DNA from: Aphrophora alni
Taxonomy: Eukaryota > Arthropoda > Insecta > Hemiptera > Aphrophoridae
Assembly (NCBI GenBank): GCA_963513935.1
Contig: OY740774.1
Span: forward strand, 92,992,861 to 93,056,860
Length of the DNA: 64,000 nucleotides
Direction: 5' to 3'
A program made the position numbers and the translations under genes. Under the pieces are notes generated by a model. That model had not been told where the DNA came from, searched no databases, and saw only the letters and a program-made list of their open reading frames with translations. Position 1 is the first letter of the stretch; each line of letters opens with the position of its first letter. This document shows positions 46,303 through 58,440 of the stretch, one piece after another.

Positions 46303-47505
46303 TCCCAATAGTAGACCTATGCTCAAGTTGCTAACACTAAAGCGACGGGAAATAAAATTGGACCGCTCAAAAAGTTAAAAATTTATAATTTGAAAATTGG
46401 TGACTTTTAATGTACTCCTAATATTGATTCATATAATATACCCTTCCTCCTTTATTAAAATAAATCTTAGTAAAAGAAATAGAAACGGAAACGCTAAAAG
46501 TACATAGAACGAAAACATGATAAAGAAAATAATTTTATAAATTACATTTGATGTAGTGTAATTTCTTCCTCCCTAATATGAATAGTAAATTTTTAATAGT
46601 TGTAGGTAGGGAATAAAATATTTTATATTCCATTCCTGGTGTCTTAATACCTTGTTTTATGACTGCCACCAGTACAACATAATTTTATTATGTATATGAA
46701 AGTATAGCTGTACATAAAATAAAATATATACAAGTAGAAAACATCTTATATCAGAAATAAATTACAAATGTACTAACATAAACGCGGATGTTGTTAAAAT
46801 TCCCTTAGAGAACTATCTATAAAACTGTCCTCTCGGCTAATATGAAGCAATCCCTATGGGCGAAGCTGTTCTCGTTACATTTTTAATCTGTATTGTTAAA
46901 TACATTAACCTCTATTTGAGATTCAGTCACAGTTCTAAGAGTACAGACGGTTTTCTTAAAGAGATTTAGAGAAATAACTATTTTTATATAGTGGGTAAAG
47001 AAACAAAAAGGAAAGGTTAAATAAAGATTAAAATAGGACAGATAAAAACCAAAACTTTTGAAGAGTAAAATAGTGTATTTCATCACTAGGACCAAAGTTG
47101 AAGCTATTCTATACAAACTCTAGTTTAACGGCCAAGGTGAAGTCAAGGCCGGAAAACGAAAAACTTCTTTTGGTCCAAGTGATGAACTATATTTTTCGTT
47201 ACACTGCAAACAATATAAGAAAACCATTTCACAAAAAACTAAAATGTTATTCCCTATTATATCTTCATAAGTTTGCACAAATTCACAAGTTTGCAGCCAT
47301 TACAGCTGTATAGTTTGTGTTCGGGGTGCATTAACTATAACTGCTGTTTTAACAGTTATTCACATTATTCACAATATTGACGCCGTCTAGAAATTCGAAA
47401 TATATAAAGCTTTAAAACAATGAAAAAAAGTAAAAGACTAACTTAATTCCTCCTTAAACTCCCTCTATGATAGATGTTCAAGGAGAACTGTGGTGAATGT
47501 GAACA
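46303..47505. other. AT-rich DNA, no gene seen
   Basis: No supportable feature; short hairpin ataactg...cagttat at about 47336-47358. Confidence 0.5.
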
Positions 47506-47835
47506 CTATAAAACACTGAGTCCCTATCCATATTCAACCTACGGGTTTCTTAAGGATAGGAATGTGTACCGTTAGCCGCTTCCTCCAAGGCCATTGAGGA
47601 GGTCCTACGCTGATATGCCGAACCACTGGAAGTAGTGTGGAGGGGAGATTATGTCATTTTAGCTTTTAAGATTTCATCTATAGTTAGTATTATTTCAGAT
47701 CGATCCGATGATGGTAACTTGGTTAGCGAAACGTACATCAGGGATTTATAATAACGTAAGGCTAATAAATATTTTATTTGTGTTTGTGTTATTGTACCAG
47801 ACTTGTGGTAGGGGACTCAGTGTTTTATAGTACTA
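47506..47835 (+). mobile_element. PLE-like inverted termini, family 6
   Basis: ctataaaacactgagtccc (47507-47525) is exactly inverted at 47813-47831. Between them is a GC-richer block (47560-47645) and a hammerhead-like motif followed by a roughly 85-bp arm. The arrangement resembles the other PLE-type pairs but only the outermost 20 bp are clearly inverted. Confidence 0.45.
47698..47745 (+). ncRNA. Hammerhead-like motif, family 6
   Basis: Core CCGATGA (47705-47711), T, helix II with TAAC/GTTA pairs, GAA, ACGTAC. GAAA and the core are recognisable but helix III and stem I pair poorly, so I rate it as a decayed hammerhead. Confidence 0.45.
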
Positions 47836-49682
47836 TCTATGATAAAGCCATCAACATCAAAGATAAGAGATTCTCAGGGAGAAATAGTTGTACAATTGTA
47901 AAAACGTGACACGGCCTTCGTCCTTGAACTCTACGCTTGGACTCTATGTTTTTTGTTATGAATAATGTATTGACGACCTCAATACTCTGAAGATGGAGCA
48001 GACACTTCAAAACGCGTGAGAGGTGAAATGAAATCACGTGACTCATACGAAAGAGATAACTGTATTGTATATATCTCGTATTAGGGTATGAAAACAACTG
48101 CACAAATTAGGAGTTCATCCTGACTTGGTTGTTACATATACATTTTTTTATGTTTCTGCTAATATAAATATTTATTTTATGCTCAAGTACATACTTTATA
48201 TAAAACACTAAATAGGAATATCGAAGTGTTCTAATATTAATGGTCTATTAAAATATAATATTAAGAGTATTCAGGGAAAATGAAAAATATTTTTGACTGG
48301 GCAAATTAAAACATTTATAAACGAAGCATCAGATGAGACATTTCTTCTGACAAAAGTAAGTCAAACAATTTTCATTGAAAGGTAGGCTTTACCAAATTAG
48401 GTTATGTAGTGTTGAGCTTTTTATTACACGTTATATTTTCAAAAATCTAGACATAATCATAATATAATATATGAATAATAATAAATCAGAGATTTATAAT
48501 AATTCTTTATAACTTTACAATAGTTTTTCAATTGTCAAAAAGGGTCGTGTTATTATTTGGAAACATGGGAGAACGTAAAAGACAAGAACTCTATCAACTA
48601 AAGTATGAATAAAAATAAATCGTAATTTTTAATCAACCTTTCTGTTAACAAAACTAAAAATCTTACATCATTTACTGTGCCAGGAAAATATTAAGATATT
48701 TCTAAAAATTACACGAGTATTCGGCCAGTTTGCAAACACCAGTTTTTCTTTGTACATAATCAAAAGAGAAAATTCAACCACAAAAATTCTGGAATAAACA
48801 AAATAGGAAATACAGCTAATTACTTGAATCTACCAAATGCACAGTCCCTGCTTACTGAGAAGTTCTGCAACCAAGTAATTGGATCGACATATTAGCTTTG
48901 AAAAGTCATGGTTGGTGGAAACTATCAACAGTAGCAGAGAGCTAAATTGATGAATGAAAATAAAACAAAATTCAAAATTCTAACCAAATAATAAACGCTA
49001 TTGAAAACCATTAATTTGAATTAAATATCAATACTGAGTCGTCCTCCTCAAATATCGTCTAGGTGTGTTAGTTTTGTAATAATTGTACCATTAAAAATGT
49101 ATATACGGAGTCAAAACCTAGTAAGTTGGGAAATTGATTTGTCTAAGTATTTTTTGTTGTATTGTTCTGTATATTGTCTTTGCGTATATTAATAAATAGT
49201 CTAGGAATTGATTTTTCAAGTTACTTGAGAAGTTGTATCTATAATATATCAAGTGAGATATTAAATACTCTATATTAAATTTCCCTACCTGAAGTTATTC
49301 GTAGATAAAGTATTGTATGCAAAGAACGTATGTAATCGTACGTTTGAAGTTAAGACACCATGGTTCGTGTTTAAGTCGCTTCAAATTAGTGCTTTAATGA
49401 CTATCATTATACGATATTTGCATGCATACTGTATTATATTACATGTTACTTATCTCTTTATCTTTTGGGTAATACATTTATTGAAACAACAAACCTTTTA
49501 TTCACAATCATTTTTCATACTACACAAACTTATTATTGATACGCCAAAGTTTTTTTCCGTCCATCAAAAATGACAGGTGTATTTCACTTGTTACTAAGAA
49601 CACTGGATAAAATTTAATTTACTTCTCATTTTTAAAAACAGAATTTTAATTTTTTTCAGAGTTCCAGCTTGTTTATACGCCC
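47836..49682. other. AT-rich DNA, no gene seen
   Basis: Nothing supportable. Confidence 0.5.
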
Positions 49683-49761
49683 TAAGAAAAAGTTTGATGC
49701 CGTTACACAAGTTTTAATCTAATTTAAATATATGCACATACAAATTGGATTTAATTTATTT
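49683..49761 (+). repeat. Direct repeat G, copy 2
   Basis: Second copy of 40183-40262, about 9.5 kb away, nearly identical over its central 55 bp; weaker similarity continues to about 49870 (gacgt.a, tcttagttttaag). Confidence 0.7.
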
Positions 49762-51178
49762 AAATATAATGTACAATCCAGTCAAAGGACTGTAGTAATC
49801 TAGCGATATACATATGACGTGAATTTGTTTGTACCGCGTGTAAGTCTTAGTTTTAAGGTTATATGTAAGCAAAGTAATTTCAGTGGTGTATTCATACGGT
49901 ATTATAAAAAAACAAAGTATAATGTTTTTGAACAATATATACAAAGCTCTAAAATACAGAATGTCCTTCAATGCACAAAGAAAATTTGGAGAGTGGATTC
50001 CTTATTTATAAAATAAGTAAAAACGTTTTCACTTTGTTATATTTCTTGAAACAAAACATCACTTATAGGATATGTATTGAGTACTGTAAATATTTGGTTC
50101 AGGTTGTAAAGTAATTTCATAATGATGGATAGTTTATATTAATTCTATGATACATTCATTTTCAGTATCCAGGTCACTATTGAATAAGACGAAATTTCTT
50201 ATTTAATTTTACTTGGATATAAGTCCCGAAAAGCTTTAAAACAAAACGAAAAAGAGGTCACGTGACATAGCAAATAAACGTAGGAAACGATGTCTTGTTA
50301 AATGGTTAAATGGGACATTTTCTATCATTTTGTGTATGTAAACTCGTCATTTAACACTTTCCTAGAGTGTAAGAGTTTAATTAAACTCCCGTTATCAAAT
50401 TGTAGAAATACAATATTCAAAAAAATTTAATAAATACAAATTTTAAAATAATATAATAATAAGAGGAGAAAATAAAAACAGAGGAAAACAATACAAAAAA
50501 ACTGAATCTAATTAAGAAGAAATCCAAACAAAACACTTGGCAAAACAGTCAAAATAACTAAAACTTAATAAAACGTAATCATAAATCTTTTTCATTCACA
50601 TTTCTACTAAACTTTTTATCAGTAAACAAAAACCATCGTATTTGTCTTTCAACGACAAATATGTTGTTATTACGATATGTAAAGTAGGTCAAACAAGTAA
50701 CAGAGATATCCATAAAATAGTAATTAATTGACAACTATATCCAAAATTTTAAACTTATTGTTATTCTTTGGAAAATATTACAATATCATGATCTTTGTAG
50801 TTAATCATAATTAACAAAACTTTCAAAGTGGATTTAAATCGATAAATCGGTTATCATTTACCTTACAACAAAAATATTCGTTATTGTCGTTAAATGAGTA
50901 AAATATTTCCTTTTTTGTAAATTATTTAATGATATTCAACATTAAAATTTTAAACATTTTCCATTTCTAAAATCGACAAAATAAAGTTTAGGTTTTACTT
51001 TTATTTTTTACCTATTCGTAGGTGGTATACATATGTTTGGTCGTTCTCTATCGTTAGTCGCTTTCTACCATAGGACGTATACTTCTGACTTGACTTTGTT
51101 TACTGAATTAGTTATTAGATGAACTACCTCGTTACAAACGACATTAAAATTAATCTGTATACTGGACTTGCAACGTTT
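49762..51178. other. AT-rich DNA, no gene seen
   Basis: Nothing supportable. Confidence 0.5.
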
Positions 51179-51191
51179 ACATATATATATA

Positions 51192-51243
<52 letters not shown>

Positions 51244-51248
51244 CAACG

Positions 51249-51303
<55 letters not shown>

Positions 51304-51316
51304 CAACGATTATATA
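51179..51316. repeat. Compound TA tract with gttcaacgat spacers
   Basis: (TA)n to 51240, gttcaacgat (51241-51250), (TA)n to 51300, gttcaacgat (51301-51310), tatata. The spacing is exactly 60 bp, so a spacer plus TA block was duplicated, in the genome or during assembly. Confidence 0.9.
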
Positions 51317-52044
51317 ATTTTAGCATCTGGCATTATTAATTAAATAATTATATAACATAATATTTTTCTTTTGTTAGTATTTGGTTTTGCAAATATACAA
51401 AAGTTATTTTTTGTGAGTGTTTTCTCTACTTATTTAAGACGAAAATGTAGGCTAACTGTTTGTAAAAAGAACTACTTTCGTAATAGAATTACTTCAAACC
51501 GGTATTACCGAAACCAGTTAATAAATTATCAAAGCTGTATCACTAAATAATATCAGCAATATTTTTAGAAAAATGTAATCTTTGAAAGAATCTGAACAAA
51601 CCACCTAAACTGGTTTATCCCAACCTAAACTGGCATCAATCTCTTCTTGCTTTATACGTATATTTCGTCTTAAACGAATCATTTTCCTGACCATGTTTCA
51701 ATGCTTAGAGTCAAACAAACTTTCTGGAAGCTTGGATAAAAATGGTAATGTATTTAAAATCATCCAGGTTAACGTTTTCAGTATTTCATTTTTAAAACTT
51801 AGTACTGAATTATACTTGAAATAATTACTACTCGGAATAGAAGGATTTTTCGTATATAATTTTAAAGAACATGATTTACCAGTGATAACTATTAGCCTCA
51901 GCCTTTTTTTCTTAAACATTGGGGGGGGGGGGTACGTTGGAACTAAGTTATGCGTGTTTACGGTTGTTATTATTATTTATAAACGTAATGGTTTTATGGT
52001 GAAATTTAGAATACATGATCACAAAATGGCATTATAAACTGATT
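51317..52044. other. AT-rich DNA with a G12 run
   Basis: G homopolymer at 51921-51932. No gene seen. Confidence 0.5.
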
Positions 52045-52325
52045 ATTTTTAATTAATATAAAAGCCGTAGAAGATATTATAGTAACAAGACTGCGAAATA
52101 TTACTGCCAAAAATAAGTATAAAAATTTATTTACTATTCACTTTTGACAGTATTATTTTCAATTAATTTAAAATCTGTCAAAGATATTACAGGTACAAAA
52201 CTGAGAAATATTACTGCCAAAAATAACTATAAAAACCTACAGTAATTATACTTATTTTGGCAGTAGTTACTGTAATATTCTCAATAATGTTACTGTAATA
52301 TCGTGGACAGTTTTTAAATTAACTT
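52045..52325. repeat. Three-copy local repeat, two direct and one inverted
   Basis: 52045-52125 and 52155-52235 are direct copies (aattaat.taaaa, agatatta, gaaatattactgccaaaaat); 52248-52325 is an inverted copy (ttggcagta, gttactgtaatat, ggacagtttttaaattaa). The inverted copy can fold back on the second. Confidence 0.75.
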
Positions 52326-55300
52326 AAAATAATCAACTTATATCGCCATCTTGTGGTACTAGAATATATTGTATTAAGAGGACTGTGGAAATAATAAAAC
52401 GATTTAATTATCTCAGTTTTGTATTGGTGAAACCAGATGTTCGAAAACTTTCTAATCATTTAGTCCCTTACAAAGGATGTCCCAAAACATGTTTTTTTTT
52501 AAGTAAATATATCATCTTTAATTTATTCTTTTTAAATGTAGATTCACTGGTTTTTATACTTGATTTATACGGAAGTGAATAACATTCAGTTTTGTTTCAC
52601 GACTAAATAAACACCATGTCAATGACACAAAGCTTAGTCACATTGAGGCTATAAAACGTTTGGTCTTCCGAATTTTCGTTACACCAAGAGCAAGAAAACT
52701 ATTCACAATGTGAATTTATCAAACGAAACTCAATATAAATTGGTTAAGGATTCGAAAATAAAATGTTACTGTTAAATACCATATTAGAAAAGTTTTAAAA
52801 CGTTAAAACGACGATACACTTATGCATACAAAAGTAATTATAAATTCAATTTTGCTGTTTTACCGTACGTCATAAAAGAGATAAAAATGCTGTCACTCTC
52901 TGGGAATAACTATACTAAAGTGCCTTGCAGCGTAAAGTTAAAACGTCAGTTAGAAGCTGAGATAATCAACATATGCAACACTTATCCAACTCCGTACATT
53001 CCATTTGAAAAGAGGAACAATTGTGGAAACTTCAATCAACAATTAAATTAAAAAACAACATTTTTCACAATTAACACTTTCAAGACAATATCTCAATGAT
53101 AAAGCTGATATCTTCAGTTTATTACAAGTATACAATGGAGCTATTGATTAAAACTTCGTCATATTTCAAATGTGGAAAATTGTTTATATCATCGTGTGTG
53201 TGTTTGGATATGTGTGAACCTGAGTGTGAGCCTGTAAGTAAATGTAATATTTTTAGAAATATGTAAAACAATTTTATTTAACTCCAAGTAACGTTAATAT
53301 GTAACGATACAAGTCTAATTACTGAAGGAACTATATTTCCAATAGAAATAATAACAATTTAGGATATTTTAAAGCATTAAATACTGACATTAAACAAAAA
53401 CTAGACAAGGATTTGTGTTGTTCTCGTTGAAATGGATTAGACAATTAACCCTTATTTTGTGAGAATTTGTCTCCTCTTTATTAATCATACAGACAAATAA
53501 CAACCTAGTTATTTTTTATTCCAAAGTAGTGGGAACTCAAGTGCGCATTTATTCAGATTTGTTACTAGACCTCATAATATGAGGTATACATGAGGACGCT
53601 TTATGTCAATTTTAATTACATTATATATAGAGGGTTGAAATCGAAATGTAGCAAAAGCCTAAACTCTAAAACTATTTGACCTATCATTATGATTGGTGTA
53701 TATAATTTGAATTCACATACGTTTCGGTTGTGAAGACGGATTTTTAATTTTGGCGTGAGTCTTAAGTTCTAATAATAAAATATTTTAAATGGACTAAGAA
53801 ACTTACAAGTCACCTGCCTGTCCCCCCCCTATTTTTATAATAAACCAATCCAATATTCATTACATAACAATCAATATGATATCACGTTAACCATTTAGAG
53901 TAACCGAAAATTAACTGTCATTGTTATTTCTGTTGTGTCCTAATACATTTTTCCTTTTTAATTGATAGAATAAAGCAAAAACATAATTACACTAACGTTC
54001 ACGAGTTCAATAGAGTACTCCAGCTGTTATGAATGTTAATATACATTTTTATTACTAAATTCTATAAATGAAAACAGTTTTTAAACGTTTCAAAATTTTG
54101 TGTACAATTAAATATATTTGTAATTTAAATATATTAACTAAATAACTTTACTTCGTTTCACTCAATGTAATTGATGTCAATCTAGTTATAATTTACTCTA
54201 CGATCGATACTACAAACATGTATTTAGTAAATTTAATTATTTTAAAATTTTACTTCTGTTTGTTTTTTATTATTATTCAGCAATAAACAACAAAACAAAA
54301 CTTAAAAATAAAAACAAAGTGACAATATACAATTTCTAAAATAAAACGGAAGTTTTAAAACGATATTTTTAATTTGAATTAATCTACATTTGGTAGTCAG
54401 AGTTTTGTTTACAGTTTGTTGGTGAATTACAGTTCAAACGAAACTACGAATAATGTCGAATATATTATTTGACTGTATAATCATGCAGCTGGAACTCTAA
54501 AATTGTTGACAGAGTTTGTTAAAAATAAAATAAAATTTAAATAAATTATACAAAAAGTAGACTTTGTGCAAAGTTAAACGGATTTAATTTATTTGTAGGG
54601 AAAGATACTTTAAAGCAATGAATGGGAAATGTTTTAAAAGTTTTGCGTGTTATATTTTAAAGTAAAAATTTATAAATTATAAGGCAATGATATCGTACAT
54701 TTAGAATGGATAAGTATCTATTGAACGAATAAGATGCAGAAAAACAGGAACTTTGGTTACACCTATTGGGGAAATTAAACTTTGAACTACCTTTTTTATA
54801 AAAAAAAGTGCTATAATTAATAATTTGCATATCTAAACTTATATATTTAATGACAGGAATCTGTATAAACTATTTACCTATTTTCAACTATTTATTCCTG
54901 GTGTTTATTAAAAATATAATTATTATTTTAAAAAACTTGGACGATAATTCTAAACACAGGTTTGTAATAATTATTTATTTCTTAAAATAATAAAAAAGAT
55001 AGTTTTTTTTAAAAAAATAATAAAGCAATATAATAGCCAATTTTTAATTTCTATGTTTTTTGTTATACAAATAAGTTGAATATATACAGTTGTCCCGAAA
55101 ATTCGTGAATAATACGTCGGGTGGTTGTTCATTATGTAATAATAAAAAATAATAATAATAAAAATAAAATAAACAGTTACAATAAACACACGTTCAAAAT
55201 AACTTCGTTTTCTGATTGGTGCCATTTTTTGTTTAAAAAAAAAAATGTTGAGAATGCCTAATAAATTACAATGTCAGATATATGTGTTCCAATTTTCAAA

Positions 55301-57524
55301 AAGATAACTTTACCGGTTCTCAATAAATAAATTTATATAAACAAAATATGCCCGTCCGACAGAAAACTAAGCTTTATTGGACCTATGTTTATTGGAACTT
55401 TTAATCTTATTTTTACCTAAGGTGTGGTTACCCGACGAATGTTCGCACATTTTAGGTACATTCTGTATATAAGTACATTTCATTGTCCCGTCAATGAATT
55501 AAATCTGCTGCACTCCATCCACTCCTCCCACAAAATAAGTGTTAGAAAGATAGAATGGTTTTGTTATACGCCAGAGAAGGTAATTTTTATACAGGATTCA
55601 CTGTAGTTTAACTAAATTTTAATTGTTATTATATGTTCTAAGTAGTTATTCTTGGAATTACATTACTTTTCTGCCGTTTTACACCGAATTTTAACTATTT
55701 ATGTCAATCTAGAACCTTCATGCCATGATACAGCTAATTTAAATAAAAATGTAATGACCAGTCACACAGATGTGATATACACAAGTTTCATTATTTATTT
55801 TAACTCTTTACCAAGTTCTCACCTCGTTCGCTTCACTACAATAAAATATTGAAACTCACACATACTGTATCTTAACATTTATTAAACTTATAGAAAACCT
55901 GTATCAGAAAATACATAAACAAAATTCAATTTATTGTTTTTATTAAAATGTCCCTTACCATTTATCTGAAGTTTTTTCAGTGAGATTGTACTTGAAACAA
56001 TATCTGTAACAAAACAAAATGAAATAAACATAACTGATTAACTTTATAATAATTGATTGTATTAACAACTAAAACTATTCTATGTATTAAAACTATAGTA
56101 TGTACAAATTAGGTTTTTCTAGACTTTACCTAAATAAAATTAATCTCTTGATCAAATCTTCCATGATCGGAGGAAGTTTTCTTTCTCAATCGAGATTTAA
56201 AACTTTAACAATTTTGAATCAAAACAGCCAAAAGTTAAATATATGTAAAATATAATTTTTTGTGCTTTTGTGAGGGGTCAAAAAAGTTATATCCACTTTT
56301 TATTTCATACCTATTTAGATGTTTTATAGGTTCGCAAAAAAAATTTATAATTGTTTACAGCTTAAACAAGAAGAATTGTTTTAAAAAGTGCGGAAGTCTT
56401 GTTTTCATTTTTCTATAACTCAAATTTTGAGGTTATGCTAATCCAAAATTCTAATTTTCTAATAATATTCTCTAATTATTTTGATAATTTTGCCATTGTG
56501 GGACACCTAAAGATTCGAACAAACCGTATTGGTTGCCATCTCGTAAAAACACTAGTTCAGGGGTTAGTGGTAAAAAAGGGGGGTAATTGATACTGGGCCA
56601 ACGTAAAAGTTCGAATACCTCATAACCGTGTACAAAACAATCCTCTGTAAAATATAAAGATTTATAATACAATATAATTTACCAACTTGGAAATGAATGA
56701 AATTAAAGTTAGTGACTAATTTGTAAAGTACCGACAAAAACTCTAGATCAGGTTTCGTTTTAATTAACAAAGTGTACACAAACCATGATTGCGTTTTACT
56801 TCAAGTTCGGCAGAATGATTTGGATTATATTTCTTCATCTTTAACCGAAATTAAGACAAAAACTGACAGGTAGCGTATGTGACAACCTTGTTTGGACAAG
56901 TATAATATACATTTTAGGAAAATGTTTATAAAATCGTTATAAATAAAATCAGAATTTCATATTCACTATTATGACTATGTCCTCCCAAATATCTGACCTT
57001 CATTTAGTTTTGTTCATGGGCAAGTATGAAAATATGTTGAAAAACAAATACTTAAAAATGACTTAGTAACTCTTTTATTTTCCTTTCTTGTAACTTAAGA
57101 CTAATTTCCTCATAACACTTTAATATTCATAAAGTATGATGATAGGATGAAAGTGTTACTTTGATCATCAGGTGTTAATAGATTCACCAGCCTATGATTA
57201 GAGTACACACTACGTTGACAAGCTTCGCGTTTATTTACACAGTCACTGTCTACCTAGCTGCAGTCAACATGTGAACTGTCAATCTTAACTGTCACGAACA
57301 TTCATGTTTTAATAGTCACTAATTTTTAACAGGTTCAAGAATAACTGCAATTAACTCAAAGAAGTAAGAGAGACTTGTTTTAAGAACAAATTAGAAGTCT
57401 TGGAGAAGAGTTAAACAATCTAAACTTACCTTGCATTGAATTTGTTTATTATTTTATATATTTTAGTTGATAAAGAAAAGGGTTAAAATTATGTATATAG
57501 TTTGGTAGTTATATAACATACTGA
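52326..57524. other. AT-rich DNA, no gene seen
   Basis: Five kilobases with only short chance frames. Small features: acctcataatatgaggt palindrome near 53569-53585, and an (AAT)-rich stretch near 55137-55170. No exon, RNA gene or transposon end that I can support. Confidence 0.5.
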
Positions 57525-58220
57525 TTGTATCGCCTCATTAATATTCCTATGTCTAATGATGATTTTTGTACTGAGCTTGTATGTATTAAACAAATAGTTA
57601 TTAATAATGCTTATGAGGTTAATCTCATTGATAAAATGTTAAAAAGAAAATTAAAAAATAAGGCTAAATCCTTTATTTTCCCAATAGTCAATTCTAATAA
57701 TTCCACACAAAAGTGGCGTAGAATTAACTATTTTGGTAAAGTTAGCCATGCAGTTGGTAAAGTTTTAGAAAATAAAAAACACTGTAAACCAGCTTATTAT
57801 AGTAAACAAAATTTAGGAAAGATGTTAGTAAATTCCAAAGATAAAATTTAAAAAATGCAAAAAAGTGGTGTGTACAAACTGACATTTAGTATTTGTAATG
57901 CTGCTTATGTTGGCCAAACAGGCCGTAGTTTTAAGTGTAGGTTAGGTGAGCATGAAAGGAGTTGGCGGTTAGGTTATAATGATTCTAGTTTTTCTAACCA
58001 TTTAAAAAATCATGCATTGACAGATTTTTATTTTAATGTTAATTTTGAAATTCTACATGTTAACGTAAAAAGTAGAAAATTAAATATTTTGGAAATTTTA
58101 GAAATTAAGAGACTTTTGTGTAATGATGATAATCTAGTTTTAAATGATCAAACGGAATTTTTTGTCATTTTCTCCTTTACTTCAACCTCTATTCAAGGTT
58201 GGTTAATACTGTGTGAATGA
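57525..58220 (+). pseudogene. Penelope-like element, C-terminal linker and GIY-YIG endonuclease
   Basis: One reading frame with a single internal TAA at 57849-57851. The first part (LYRLINIPMSNDDF, then WRRINYFGKVSHAVGKVL, KPAYYSKQNLGKMLVNSKDK) matches the thumb/linker region that follows the reverse transcriptase in PLEs. The second part (from the Met at 57855) is a GIY-YIG endonuclease: SGVYKL at residues 4-9, AYVGQTGRS at 17-25, Arg29 in FKCRLGEH, His33, Glu80 or Glu83 in LNILEILEIKR, and Asn97 in LNDQ. The zinc-finger that PLE endonucleases usually insert here shows SIC (Cys14) but has Phe11 where the first Cys is expected. The reverse transcriptase core is missing: a TGA stop directly precedes the frame and no RT motifs lie upstream, so the copy is 5'-truncated, as is common for PLEs. 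In the family the endonuclease nicks target DNA for primed reverse transcription. Single stop and otherwise good frame suggest a moderately young copy. The exact PLE clade is not determined. Confidence 0.88.
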
Positions 58221-58440
58221 CCAGTGGGGTTTTTCCCCTGGGTCTTTGTGATTTGTTTGTTAACGGGAATTTTCCTGCCTTTCTTAACCTTTTATAATAG
58301 TTATGGTGTGCTTTGTATTTAGTCTTGTAAGAGCCTCGTCAATGCCGTAACTGGCGAAACCATGGTCGGCTAGACCAAATAAATTATAGAATTTTACAAA
58401 AGAAAAATTTTGTTTTATTTGATGTAGTAGTTCCTGAGTT
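58221..58440 (+). mobile_element. 3' tail of the family 4 Penelope-like element
   Basis: Directly follows the endonuclease frame. Contains ggggtttttcccctgggtctt, gtctt, the hammerhead-like motif at 58332-58371, then a terminal arm taaattatagaattttaca that is also the arm of the hairpin at 38274-38453. Confidence 0.75.
58332..58371 (+). ncRNA. Hammerhead-like fold with non-consensus core, family 4
   Basis: Stem I AGCC (58332-58335), eight core bases TCGTCAAT, helix II GCC-GTAACT-GGC, GAA, helix III ACCATGGT (58359-58366, perfect palindrome), C at 58367, then GGCT pairing with AGCC. Stems and GAAA are in place and the core length equals that of the consensus plus extra T, but the CTGANGA bases are replaced. 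Confidence 0.55.
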
